Assembly: GCA_027346125.1 (NCBI GenBank)
Contig: DAIEST010000253.1
Location: 1-31,901 of the forward strand
DNA length: 31,901 nt
Source: Leptospirillum sp.
Lineage (GTDB): Bacteria > Nitrospirota > Leptospirillia > Leptospirillales > Leptospirillaceae
Reading direction: 5' to 3'
Position numbers and translations under genes: made by a program. Positions 8,494 to 15,151 of this stretch are shown here, one piece after another. The first letter of the stretch is position 1. Every line of letters begins with the position of its first letter. A model generated the notes under the pieces. The model was not told the origin of the DNA. It made no database searches and saw only the letters and a program-made list of their open reading frames with translations.

Positions 8494-9096
8494 TCAGAAT
8501 GTTTTCGGGTCAGATTGCGTTTCAGGATCTGGGATGGATGGGCAGCAGAATTTGGCTGGAATCGCTTGTTGTGCCCATCCGGGAATATTGCTCGAAAGAT
8601 GTTTGATCCGACCACCCTCAAGGGAAAGAATCAGTCGTCGTTTTTCTCCGGTATTGTCCAGAATGAAGACCCGGTCCGTCAAGTCAAATGCCAAAGTGAG
8701 ATTGGCCAGACTTCTATCGAATCGTCTGATCACATCTTTTGGTGGAACGGAATGGCCCCCGCTCTCAACGCGTTCCTCGATGCGTGCCTGACATATTCCA
8801 GGATTGGAGACACAGATGAAGATCAGGTTGACCTTATATCCGGCTGCTCCAGCCCGCTTCATCAGATCAATCTCTCTGTTGCCGGAAAAAGTGGTATCAA
8901 TGGCAAAGCTGACCTTCTGGGACAGAAACCGTTCTTGTTTCCGAATGGCAATCTTTCCCGACTGGATGGGGCTTGGCCGTTGTGTGCCGGAAATGTTATC
9001 CGGAGATATAACGGGTATGCGTGGTGCGATCCAGCGATCTGCGATTGTTGTTTTCCCCGCACCATTCGGTCCAGCAACAATCCACAGCTGGGGCAT
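8494..9096 (-). CDS. Zeta-toxin-like P-loop kinase (COG4185-like)
   Basis: 200 residues, cytosolic. The ATG at 9096 is preceded by AGGA at a suitable distance. A TTG one codon upstream is less likely. The Walker A motif GPNGAGKT is at 9-16. A DTTFSG segment follows, in the position where this family usually has ETTFSG. Next come FICVSN, then ARIEERVESGGHSVP with the conserved Arg/Gly-Gly-His of the lid, and FILDNTGE near the C-terminus. Zeta toxins phosphorylate UDP-GlcNAc, but many COG4185-like proteins are uncharacterised, so the substrate here is inferred at best. The start codon overlaps the stop of an 83-residue upstream gene by one base (TGATG), indicating translational coupling and a toxin-antitoxin-like layout. 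The stop lies 4 bp from the distal 128-bp repeat. Confidence 0.8.
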   Translation of the reverse strand: MPQLWIVAGPNGAGKTTIADRWIAPRIPVISPDNISGTQRPSPIQSGKIAIRKQERFLSQKVSFAIDTTFSGNREIDLMKRAGAAGYKVNLIFICVSNPGICQARIEERVESGGHSVPPKDVIRRFDRSLANLTLAFDLTDRVFILDNTGEKRRLILSLEGGRIKHLSSNIPGWAQQAIPAKFCCPSIPDPETQSDPKTF

Positions 9097-9347
9097 CAAA
9101 GATCCTGAATGACCGAGATTTCTCCGTCGGGAGTCACAATAACAAGCTGCCGGTGGCCATCCGGATATTTTTTGATCACCCCTTCCGGGTAGCGGTCATC
9201 GCCGTAATAGATGGGGCGTCCGGCAGCCAAATGCTGCTTGGCGGCAAGGCCGTCATCGTGGATAATGGCATTGACGAACTCGGTCGATGACAGGAAGGCT
9301 TCGACCCGAGATGCCTTTGTGTCCGGATCGATGTTCCCGTGCGACAT
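9096..9347 (-). CDS. Small protein paired with the zeta-like kinase (antitoxin candidate)
   Basis: 83 residues. The ATG at 9347 has GAGGAG 6 nt upstream. The N-terminal half is helical in character (ASRVEAFLSSTEFVNAII). The C-terminal half carries AAGRPIYYGDDRYPEGVIKK and a PDGHRQLVIV beta-like stretch. I recall similar short proteins next to COG4185-type kinases but cannot name a family with certainty. There is no obvious DNA-binding motif, so if it is an antitoxin it more likely binds the kinase directly. Its TGA shares a base with the kinase ATG. The pair lies wholly inside the repeat-bounded module. Two short inverted repeats upstream (9399-9414 and 9449-9468) could be operators. Confidence 0.7.
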   Translation of the reverse strand: MSHGNIDPDTKASRVEAFLSSTEFVNAIIHDDGLAAKQHLAAGRPIYYGDDRYPEGVIKKYPDGHRQLVIVTPDGEISVIQDL

Positions 9348-9636
9348 GCATCGCTCCTCTGCTGTTCTATTGGCTCACAGGTTCGGTTTCGGCCCGGGAG
9401 AGACCTTGTTCTCTGACGCAACACAAATGGATTCCGGCACCGTTTGGCCCGGAAATCAGGGTTTCCGGAACTGCCGGATGAACCCTCACAGAATATCCTC
9501 CAGTGTATCATTTCTTGATTTTCGAGACCACCTGCGGTCGATTGCCTGAAGGACACGCTTTATATCCTCGTCCTGAAGGGTGAGGTCTTACGGCGCTTTT
9601 TTGATAAAGATCATCTTCAAATCTCCGATCTGAGCC
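9348..9636. other. Upstream region of the small-protein/kinase pair, no intact gene
   Basis: About 290 bp with no convincing intact gene on either strand. It holds two inverted repeats: AGAGA-6-TCTCT (9399-9414) and CCGGAAA-6-TTTCCGG (9449-9468). Both are positioned where an autoregulatory operator or leader hairpin of the two-gene cassette would sit. A broken short frame is noted separately at 9486-9614. No clear -35/-10 pair was found. Confidence 0.4.
9486..9614 (-). pseudogene. Possible short gene remnant with one in-frame stop
   Basis: From an ATG at 9614, with GGAG 8 nt upstream, the frame reads MIFIKKAP, a TAA stop, then 33 further codons (DLTLQDEDIKRVLQAIDRRW and on to NDTLEDIL) and TGA. 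The second part has the look of a real helical, charged peptide. It may be the relic of a small protein brought in with the module, or chance. Confidence 0.2.
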
Positions 9637-9764
9637 ACCGGTCAGGAAGCGTTTCCGGAAAGAAGCGAGGAGAGCAGGAATTCTTTCTGGAGTTCGGCGT
9701 ATTTGCCGAGGAGAACATCTTTGGCGGAGAGGATCTTGAGGGTGGTTTCGAGCGCCGCGGCACT
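9637..9764. repeat. 128-bp direct repeat, proximal copy (functional 3' end of the GGDEF-EAL gene)
   Basis: Partner of 8363-8490, with five mismatches and no indel. This copy contains the stop codon (9642-9644) and last codons of the intact GGDEF-EAL gene plus 5 bp downstream. Confidence 0.95.
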
Positions 9765-11759
9765 CTCGCCGGAGGCGTTTTGTTCGGAGAGCGTTCTTCC
9801 GGTGTCCTGGATCATTTTGTCCAGCAGCCGGATTTCCCGGAAAGCGGGAAGGATTCCGTAGCGATCCTGACCGGGTCCTTCAAGCCATGCCTGGACGGGA
9901 TCGTGCAGGGAGAGTATCGAAGGGGATACGGAGCTCTGGTTTCCGTTCCTTCCGGGATTGGCAAGGATGTCCTGAATCCATTCCAGGTGGTGTGTCTGGG
10001 CATTCAGGAGGGCGATGTCCGAAATTTCCGACTGTGTGGTGAAGGCAATGGTTCTGGAAGCATTCTCCGCCCATTTCTCCATCCAGAGGGGAACTTCGTC
10101 CGCGGGCATGGGCCGCGCGATGGCAAATCCCTGGGCCCTGTCGCACCCGAGACGGAGGAGTACGGCTCCGTATTCGGGTTTCTCCATCCCTTCCGCGATG
10201 ACCGTCCGCTCAAAGATATTGGCCAGACTGGCGACGCTTTCGATAATGGCGAGATCTTCACGGTTCAGAACCATATCCATGACAAAGCTGCGGTCGATCT
10301 TCAGGGTGTCGAACGGAAGGTTCTTGAGGTAGGCAAGGGAAGAGTATCCCGTTCCGAAGTCGTCCAGAGAAAGTCCTACGCCTTCCCGGTGGATAGTGTC
10401 GAAGAGAGCCCGGATTTCCGGAAACTCTCCCATGGCCGTTGTTTCGAGGATCTCGAGTTCCAGCGACTGCGGCGGAACATCCGGGAAGGCAAGCAGCACG
10501 CTTTTCAGCTTTTCAAGAAACTCCGGCTTCTTGAGCTGGAGGACGTCGACGTTGACGCTGACCGGGAGGAGAAGAGAGGATTTTCTCCACTGGTCCATCT
10601 GTCGGACGGCCTCATGGATCACCCAGTCTCCCAGGCTCACGATCAGTTCGGTTCCCTGGATCGCCGGAAGAAAATGTTCGGGAAGAAGAAGCCCCCGACC
10701 GCGATGACTCCAGCGGATAAGGGCTTCCATCCCGAAAATCTCGCCATTCCTGAGATTGAGTTTCGGCTGGTAAAAAAGCCGCAGATCTCCGTCCCGGATC
10801 GCCTGGCCGATCTCCTCCTGGAGCCGTCTCCGGTTTCGTTCGCTCCGTTCCATTTCGTTGTTGTAAAACCTGAATTGCGTGACCCCTGATTCCTTGGTCT
10901 GGTACATGGCGCGGTCGGCTTTCCGGACCAGTTCCTCGGGCGTCCGGCCGTCGAGAGGATAAAGACTGATCCCGACGCTGACCGAAATGCTTACCATGTC
11001 CGGATCCAGCTCATAGGGGAGGGTAATCGCGTCCAGGAGATGCCGGACAATGAGTCCGACATCGTGCGTGTCGACGACGTCGTCCAGGATGATGGCGAAT
11101 TCGTCTCCGCCGACCCGTGCGATGGTGTCCGTTCTCCTCAGTGCATGCTGAAGGCGTCTGGCCACTTCCTTCAGAAGCGTGTCTCCGGCTGTATGTCCGA
11201 AGGAGTCGTTGATGGCCTTGAAGTCGTTCAGGTCAAGGAAGACAAGCGCCATGGATTTCCGGTGGCGCTCGGACCATTGGATGGACCGGTCGATCCGCTC
11301 GTAGAACAGCTTCCGGTTGGCGAGGTTGGTCAGCGGGTCATGGAAGGCCAGATGGTAGAGCTGCTGGTCCATCTCCTTGCGCTTGATGGCATAGAAGATC
11401 GATCGGGTGAGGAGAAGCCCGGAGATCGTTCCCTTGACCAGAAAGTCCTGTGCTCCCATCTGGATGGCGGTGACAGCCATTTTTTCGTCCTCCAGGCCGG
11501 AGAGGATGACGATCGGGATGGTTTCGCTGGCTTCCCGGAGTTTCTTGACGGTTTCCAGGCCGTTTTCGTCGGGAAGGCCCAGATCCAGGAGGACCGCATC
11601 GATCCGGGATTCCGAGAGGATCTGGATGGCCCCGCTGATCCGGTTGGTGGTCAGGAGGTCGATCCGCTCTTCCCCTTCAGTCTGGAGCATTTCCCGGACA
11701 AGGTAGACGTCTCCGGGATTGTCCTCGACCATGAGAACGGTCAGGCGATTGCTTTCCAT
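9642..11759 (-). CDS. Response-regulator diguanylate cyclase/phosphodiesterase (REC-GGDEF-EAL)
   Basis: 705 residues, cytosolic. The REC domain (~6-125) has the phospho-acceptor D59 (VLLDLGLPDENG) and K109. The GGDEF domain (~135-300) has the intact active site GGDEF at 217-221 and an RxxD inhibitory site at 208-211, five residues before it. The EAL domain (~315-570) is intact, with EAL at 345-347, ELEILET and DDFGTG (466-471). Both making and breaking cyclic-di-GMP are therefore possible. The C-terminal ~120 residues include HHLEWIQDIL and DPVQAWLEG, resembling the CZB zinc-binding domain but seeming to lack most of its Cys/His ligands. The start overlaps the upstream regulator stop by one base (TGATG), so it is co-translated with the sensor kinase operon. 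The last 39 codons are duplicated 1274 bp downstream. Confidence 0.93.
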   Translation of the reverse strand: MESNRLTVLMVEDNPGDVYLVREMLQTEGEERIDLLTTNRISGAIQILSESRIDAVLLDLGLPDENGLETVKKLREASETIPIVILSGLEDEKMAVTAIQMGAQDFLVKGTISGLLLTRSIFYAIKRKEMDQQLYHLAFHDPLTNLANRKLFYERIDRSIQWSERHRKSMALVFLDLNDFKAINDSFGHTAGDTLLKEVARRLQHALRRTDTIARVGGDEFAIILDDVVDTHDVGLIVRHLLDAITLPYELDPDMVSISVSVGISLYPLDGRTPEELVRKADRAMYQTKESGVTQFRFYNNEMERSERNRRRLQEEIGQAIRDGDLRLFYQPKLNLRNGEIFGMEALIRWSHRGRGLLLPEHFLPAIQGTELIVSLGDWVIHEAVRQMDQWRKSSLLLPVSVNVDVLQLKKPEFLEKLKSVLLAFPDVPPQSLELEILETTAMGEFPEIRALFDTIHREGVGLSLDDFGTGYSSLAYLKNLPFDTLKIDRSFVMDMVLNREDLAIIESVASLANIFERTVIAEGMEKPEYGAVLLRLGCDRAQGFAIARPMPADEVPLWMEKWAENASRTIAFTTQSEISDIALLNAQTHHLEWIQDILANPGRNGNQSSVSPSILSLHDPVQAWLEGPGQDRYGILPAFREIRLLDKMIQDTGRTLSEQNASGESAAALETTLKILSAKDVLLGKYAELQKEFLLSSLLSGNAS

Positions 11760-12217
11760 CAGTCGAGCATGTCCTGGGAAGGGAGTCGAACGATGGTCAG
11801 CCAGAAGCTCTCTATCGACTGGACGACCTTGATGAACTGGTCCAGATCGACCGGTTTGGTGACATAACAGTTGACGTGGAGGTCGTAGGTCCGGAGGATG
11901 TCCTGCTCCGCTTCCGAGGACGTGATGACCACGACCGGTATGCGGCGCAGAGACGGATCTCCTTTGATTTCCGCAAGGACTTCCCTGCCGTCTTTTCTGG
12001 GGAGATTCAGGTCGAGAAGAATGATGTCCGGTCTCGGAGCATCCGTGTACGGGGATTGCCTTTTCAGGTAGAGCAGGGCTGCCTCTCCGTCGCCGACGAC
12101 GTTCAGGTTGTTCCGGACTTTGCTTTCCCGGAGAGCTTCCCGTGTCAGACGGACGTCTCCGGGGTTGTCCTCGATCAGGAGAAACTCTGCCTGACGTCCT
12201 GCTTCTGCGTGGTTCAT
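11759..12217 (-). CDS. Single-domain response regulator, Rcp1-like
   Basis: 152 residues, a REC domain only. Acidic pair in LIEDNPGDVRL (~14-24), phospho-acceptor D69 (ILLDLNLPRKDG), Thr/Ser in VVITSSEAE and the Lys of VTKPVDLDQF. The NPGDVRLTREAL helix 1 and the long insertion before beta-3 are typical of regulators paired with phytochrome-type kinases (Rcp1 family). With no output domain it probably shuttles phosphate or acts by protein contact. The ATG at 12217 overlaps the kinase stop by 4 bp (ATGA), and its own stop overlaps the next ATG by one base. A phosphorelay kinase - this protein - REC-GGDEF-EAL is the natural reading, though the kinase could also act directly on the REC domain of the latter. 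Confidence 0.92.
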   Translation of the reverse strand: MNHAEAGRQAEFLLIEDNPGDVRLTREALRESKVRNNLNVVGDGEAALLYLKRQSPYTDAPRPDIILLDLNLPRKDGREVLAEIKGDPSLRRIPVVVITSSEAEQDILRTYDLHVNCYVTKPVDLDQFIKVVQSIESFWLTIVRLPSQDMLD

Positions 12218-13851
12218 GCGCTTTTTCCCTTCTTTCTGGAAACGGGTTTCATCGTGAAGAAGAATGTCGATCCCTTCCCGGCGTCGGATTCGAGCCAGAT
12301 CCGTCCTCCGTGGCGCTCCACGATTTTCTTGCACATCGCCAGGCCGATCCCGGTTCCGGGATATTCTTCCTTGCTGTGGAGGCGCTGAAAGATGACAAAG
12401 ATCCGGGACCAGAATTTGGGGTCGATCCCGATCCCGTTGTCGGAAACGGAAAAGACCCATTCCGGACCTTCCCTGGAAGCGCCGACGCGGATGACCGGAG
12501 AGTCCGTCCCCCGGAATTTGAGGGCGTTTCCGATCAGGTTCTGAAAAAGCTGCATCAGCTGGATCGGGTCCCCCGTCACTGTCGGCAGGGGCGTGCTGGT
12601 GATGGTTGCCTGCGATTCCTGAATGGCGATCTTCAGGTTGGATTTGGCCTGTTCGAAAGCGGTCTGTGTTTCTACCGGCACCAGTTCACGACCGTGGGTG
12701 CCGACCCTGGAGTAGGCCAGAAGGGCGTTGATGAGCGCCTGCATGCGTGCGGCACCGTCGACCGCGAACCCGATGAACTCGTTGGCCTCTTCGGAGATCT
12801 GGTCCTTGTAGCGGCGGGCGAGAAGCTGGGTGTAGCTCGTCACCATGCGGAGCGGTTCCTGAAGATCGTGGGAAGCCACGTAGGCGAACTGCTCGAGATC
12901 CTTGTTGGAGCGGAGCAGATCCTGTGTGCGACGTTCCAGTTCTTCCTGAACCTTCTTGTCTTCGGTCCGGTCCCGGAATTCGAGAATGAAATGGGAAAGC
13001 TCTCCGGAAGCGGCATGGACCGTGTTGAGCGTTCCCCATGCCGGAAAGCTGGATCCGTCCGGACGGGCGACGGCGAATTCCCCTTCCCAGAATTCGTGCT
13101 CGCGGGCGTGGGCTCCGATATCGGCGAAGAAAAGGGAGACCTCGTCCGGAGTCATTCCCAGAACGTCCTGAAGCATTGTTCCCCGCAAGGCCGACGGATC
13201 CCGTCCCGCAATACGGCCGCTGGTCTTGTTGGCATGAAGGATCCGTCCGTCGGTATCCAGGATCCACACGACTTCCACATCCGTGTCGAAGACCCGGGAC
13301 AGGAGGTCCAGCATGGAACGGTCTGCCTGAAAATAGGCATCCAGGGCGAGGGATGCGTCCAGAAAAGAGAGCTTGATCACGGCGAGGATGGTGGCGATGT
13401 TCTTTTCCGGAGTGGCCGTCCGGTCTTTCAGGATGCGGGGGATGATCCATTCGAGAAAGAGGGAGAAGGATCCCATGAACCACTTCGGTTCCATCCCGAT
13501 TTTCTGGTGTGCCAGACCGACCGCGATCCGGTTCCAGGCATATTCGAGTCCGTACTGCCCTTCCGTCATTTCGATAAAGTATTCGATATGGCGTTTCTGG
13601 AGCCAGAGAGGGGATGGGACCTGTTCGAGGATCTGGCGTGTTTCGGGGTAACGACCGAGCCGGTCATGAAGGAATTCGACGAACAGGGGGACTTCGCGCT
13701 GGAACGGTTCGAGCAGATCCTGGAGAAGCCGGGCCTCGTCGGCAGTGAAGTGCAAAAAGCCCTTTCGGGCTTCCAGTTCTTCCGGGGAGATTCCCAGGGC
13801 TTCGGCCATCTGGATGGCCTGCTGGTGATGCGTGTGAATGGGTTTTATCAA
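12214..13851 (-). CDS. Globin-coupled sensor histidine kinase (protoglobin-PAS-HisKA-HATPase)
   Basis: 545 residues, no membrane helix, so cytosolic. The TTG at 13851 is preferred because AGGAG lies 8 nt upstream. An in-frame TTG at 13902 would add 17 residues without a ribosome site. The globin domain (~5-175) has the hallmark VGLAHQKIGMEPKWFMG, whose His (~115) is the expected proximal haem ligand. A PAS domain (~180-295, ILDTDGRILHANKTSG) and a short coiled linker follow. The kinase core has H-box ASHDLQEPLRMV (His ~328), N-box QNLIGNALKF, DNGIGID and GTGIGLA. Globin-coupled sensors bind O2, and sometimes NO or CO, through haem, so the kinase probably reports oxygen. First gene of an overlapping operon with the two regulators that follow. 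Confidence 0.92.
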   Translation of the reverse strand: MIKPIHTHHQQAIQMAEALGISPEELEARKGFLHFTADEARLLQDLLEPFQREVPLFVEFLHDRLGRYPETRQILEQVPSPLWLQKRHIEYFIEMTEGQYGLEYAWNRIAVGLAHQKIGMEPKWFMGSFSLFLEWIIPRILKDRTATPEKNIATILAVIKLSFLDASLALDAYFQADRSMLDLLSRVFDTDVEVVWILDTDGRILHANKTSGRIAGRDPSALRGTMLQDVLGMTPDEVSLFFADIGAHAREHEFWEGEFAVARPDGSSFPAWGTLNTVHAASGELSHFILEFRDRTEDKKVQEELERRTQDLLRSNKDLEQFAYVASHDLQEPLRMVTSYTQLLARRYKDQISEEANEFIGFAVDGAARMQALINALLAYSRVGTHGRELVPVETQTAFEQAKSNLKIAIQESQATITSTPLPTVTGDPIQLMQLFQNLIGNALKFRGTDSPVIRVGASREGPEWVFSVSDNGIGIDPKFWSRIFVIFQRLHSKEEYPGTGIGLAMCKKIVERHGGRIWLESDAGKGSTFFFTMKPVSRKKGKSA

Positions 13852-14076
13852 GCTGGCGTCTCCTGACCCGGAGGGGAGTCGAAAAGAATGTTTTTCGAAC
13901 AAGCCGAAGGAATCATGGGCTGATGCTCCAGTCGGAGTTTCCGGAAAGTCTCCGGATGATCGATGGACATTTCTGGAAGAACGATCGCCACCCGCACTGC
14001 TGAATCATATCGGATTGTGCGGAGAATTCAAGGATTCATCCGTGTCAGGAGGGAAAAACGGTCGTCTCCGCCCGTT

Positions 14077-14105
14077 CCCGGATCCTGATCGGGAGGGGAT
14101 CCGGG
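14077..14105 (-). terminator. Inverted repeat downstream of the cytochrome b561-like gene
   Basis: A perfect 9-bp palindrome CCCGGATCC / GGATCCGGG with an 11-nt loop lies about 20 bp after the cytochrome stop. On the - strand a GTTTTTCCC run occurs ~20 bp further on, too distant for a classic terminator. It may still separate this gene from the kinase operon. The rest of 13852-14126 shows no gene; the kinase operon promoter should lie there but is not obvious. Confidence 0.35.
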
Positions 14106-14126
14106 AGGTGGCCGGAGGTTCCCGGG

Positions 14127-14888
14127 CTACTCGGCGGGAGATTCCCCGGACCGCTCGATCTGGCGGTAGTCGTCGAGCTCTTTTTCCGTCAGGGGCTTGT
14201 CTCCGTGGATCATGGAGGACAGGATGTCTGAACGGAAAGTGAATTCGTGCAGGACGATTCCGAAAAGGTGTCCCGCGATGAATGCGAGCAGGGCATACAT
14301 GCAGGCGGCGTGAATATCGGAAAGAATTTCGTTCAGGGTGTGGTGAAGAGGGGCGGCGACAGTCCTGAGGGACGGGAAGGGCCAGAACCCCCACTTGACG
14401 GAGGACCAGAGAACTCCGGACAGGATCTGGATCGGAATGATCAGGAAAAAGAGAGGAAGGTAAAGGAATCGTGCGAGCTGGTTGTGGCCGGGGTCGGCAG
14501 GGGGCAGAAGGTTCCCGTTCGGGTCGCGGGGCGGGGAAAGATGGTGGCGGACTTCCCGGAGCAGTGTTCTTGCAAGGGACTCCCCTTTCCGGTCCGGAAG
14601 GATCTCGGTGAGCCGGCTGAACGTGTTTCCCCTGAACAAAAGGTAAACCCGCCCGGCAAAAAGAAGAATGAACAGGTACCCCAGATAGATATGGGCTTTT
14701 TCGAACATGGCGGTCGTTGCCTTCGAGAGGCCCAGTTCCTTGTGCCAGTTGAAAAGGAGGTAGCTTTCGAAGAGGAGCAGGATGGTCAGTGCATTGGACC
14801 AGTGCCAGACTCTGAGGCGAGGTTCCCAGACCGGGACATAGTGGACGGTCCGTTCCGGGGCTGACGGACCGATGTTGAGGATCGGCAT
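14127..14888 (-). CDS. Cytochrome b561-like membrane protein (bacterial Ni-hydrogenase cyt b family)
   Basis: 253 residues with four membrane helices: ~30-47, ~64-85, ~138-160 and ~192-214. The ATG at 14888 has GGAAGGAG 8 nt upstream. Candidate haem-b ligands are H29 (RVWHWSNAL), H66 (EKAHIYLGY), H193 (SDIHAACMY) and H207 (AGHLFGIVLHEF), matching the four-His pattern of the b561/HydC-type family that passes electrons between quinol and periplasmic or membrane partners. A loop of ~45 residues between helices 2 and 3 is longer than usual. No hydrogenase, dehydrogenase or c-type cytochrome gene is adjacent, so its partner is unknown. Upstream DNA is shared with the divergent EamA gene. Confidence 0.88.
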   Translation of the reverse strand: MPILNIGPSAPERTVHYVPVWEPRLRVWHWSNALTILLLFESYLLFNWHKELGLSKATTAMFEKAHIYLGYLFILLFAGRVYLLFRGNTFSRLTEILPDRKGESLARTLLREVRHHLSPPRDPNGNLLPPADPGHNQLARFLYLPLFFLIIPIQILSGVLWSSVKWGFWPFPSLRTVAAPLHHTLNEILSDIHAACMYALLAFIAGHLFGIVLHEFTFRSDILSSMIHGDKPLTEKELDDYRQIERSGESPAE

Positions 14889-14987
14889 TGTATGGACTCC
14901 TTCCGGTGTTTCCCCGCGATCGTGCGGAGGTTCGGCTTCTATCCTACACCGGGAAGACGTCAGCGAAAAGTGTGATAGATGACCTTG

Positions 14988-15015
14988 TTTTGATCTGATC
15001 GTAAAGAGTGATAAT
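14988..15015 (+). promoter_or_regulatory. Candidate promoter for the EamA gene
   Basis: TTTTGA and GATAAT with 16 bp between them, in the 263-bp divergent gap 14889-15151. A small GC hairpin CCGGC-GTATT-GCCGG follows at 15021-15035. Nothing else was recognised in this gap. Confidence 0.3.
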
Positions 15016-15151
15016 GTACCCCGGCGTATTGCCGGATTCTTGATGGCGCGGTCCCTGTGGCGCTCCCCCGGTTCGGGTGGGCTTGCCCGTGTTTCCGGCC
15101 TCTGGGGGCGAGAGCTTTTCCGGAACGATCCGGAAGGGAAAAGAGGGTCTG

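Larger units (their letters stand above)
8363..9764. mobile_element. Candidate inserted module bounded by 128-bp direct repeats
   Basis: The unit repeats with a period of 1274 bp. It carries a two-gene zeta-like kinase cassette and ~290 bp of upstream DNA, and is flanked by copies of the GGDEF-EAL gene end. The copy next to the gene body completes the reading frame, so the host gene is not broken. This resembles elements that enter a gene end and restore it. No integrase or transposase lies inside, so active mobility is not shown; a tandem duplication followed by replacement is an alternative. Confidence 0.45.

Noticed and set aside
8347..9108. Forward open frame of 253 codons over the kinase cassette
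   Set aside because: It begins inside the EAL gene, crosses the repeat and lies opposite a P-loop kinase with intact motifs.
9211..9549. Forward and reverse open frames in the cassette upstream region
   Set aside because: No ribosome site, no motif, and partly antisense to the 83-residue gene.
8363..9764. Insertion sequence or composite transposon
   Set aside because: The flanking repeats are direct copies of a coding end, without inverted ends, and no transposase frame lies inside.
12142..13866. Forward-strand open frame of 574 codons opposite the sensor kinase
   Set aside because: The reverse strand encodes all kinase boxes and the globin signature. The forward product has no recognisable domain.
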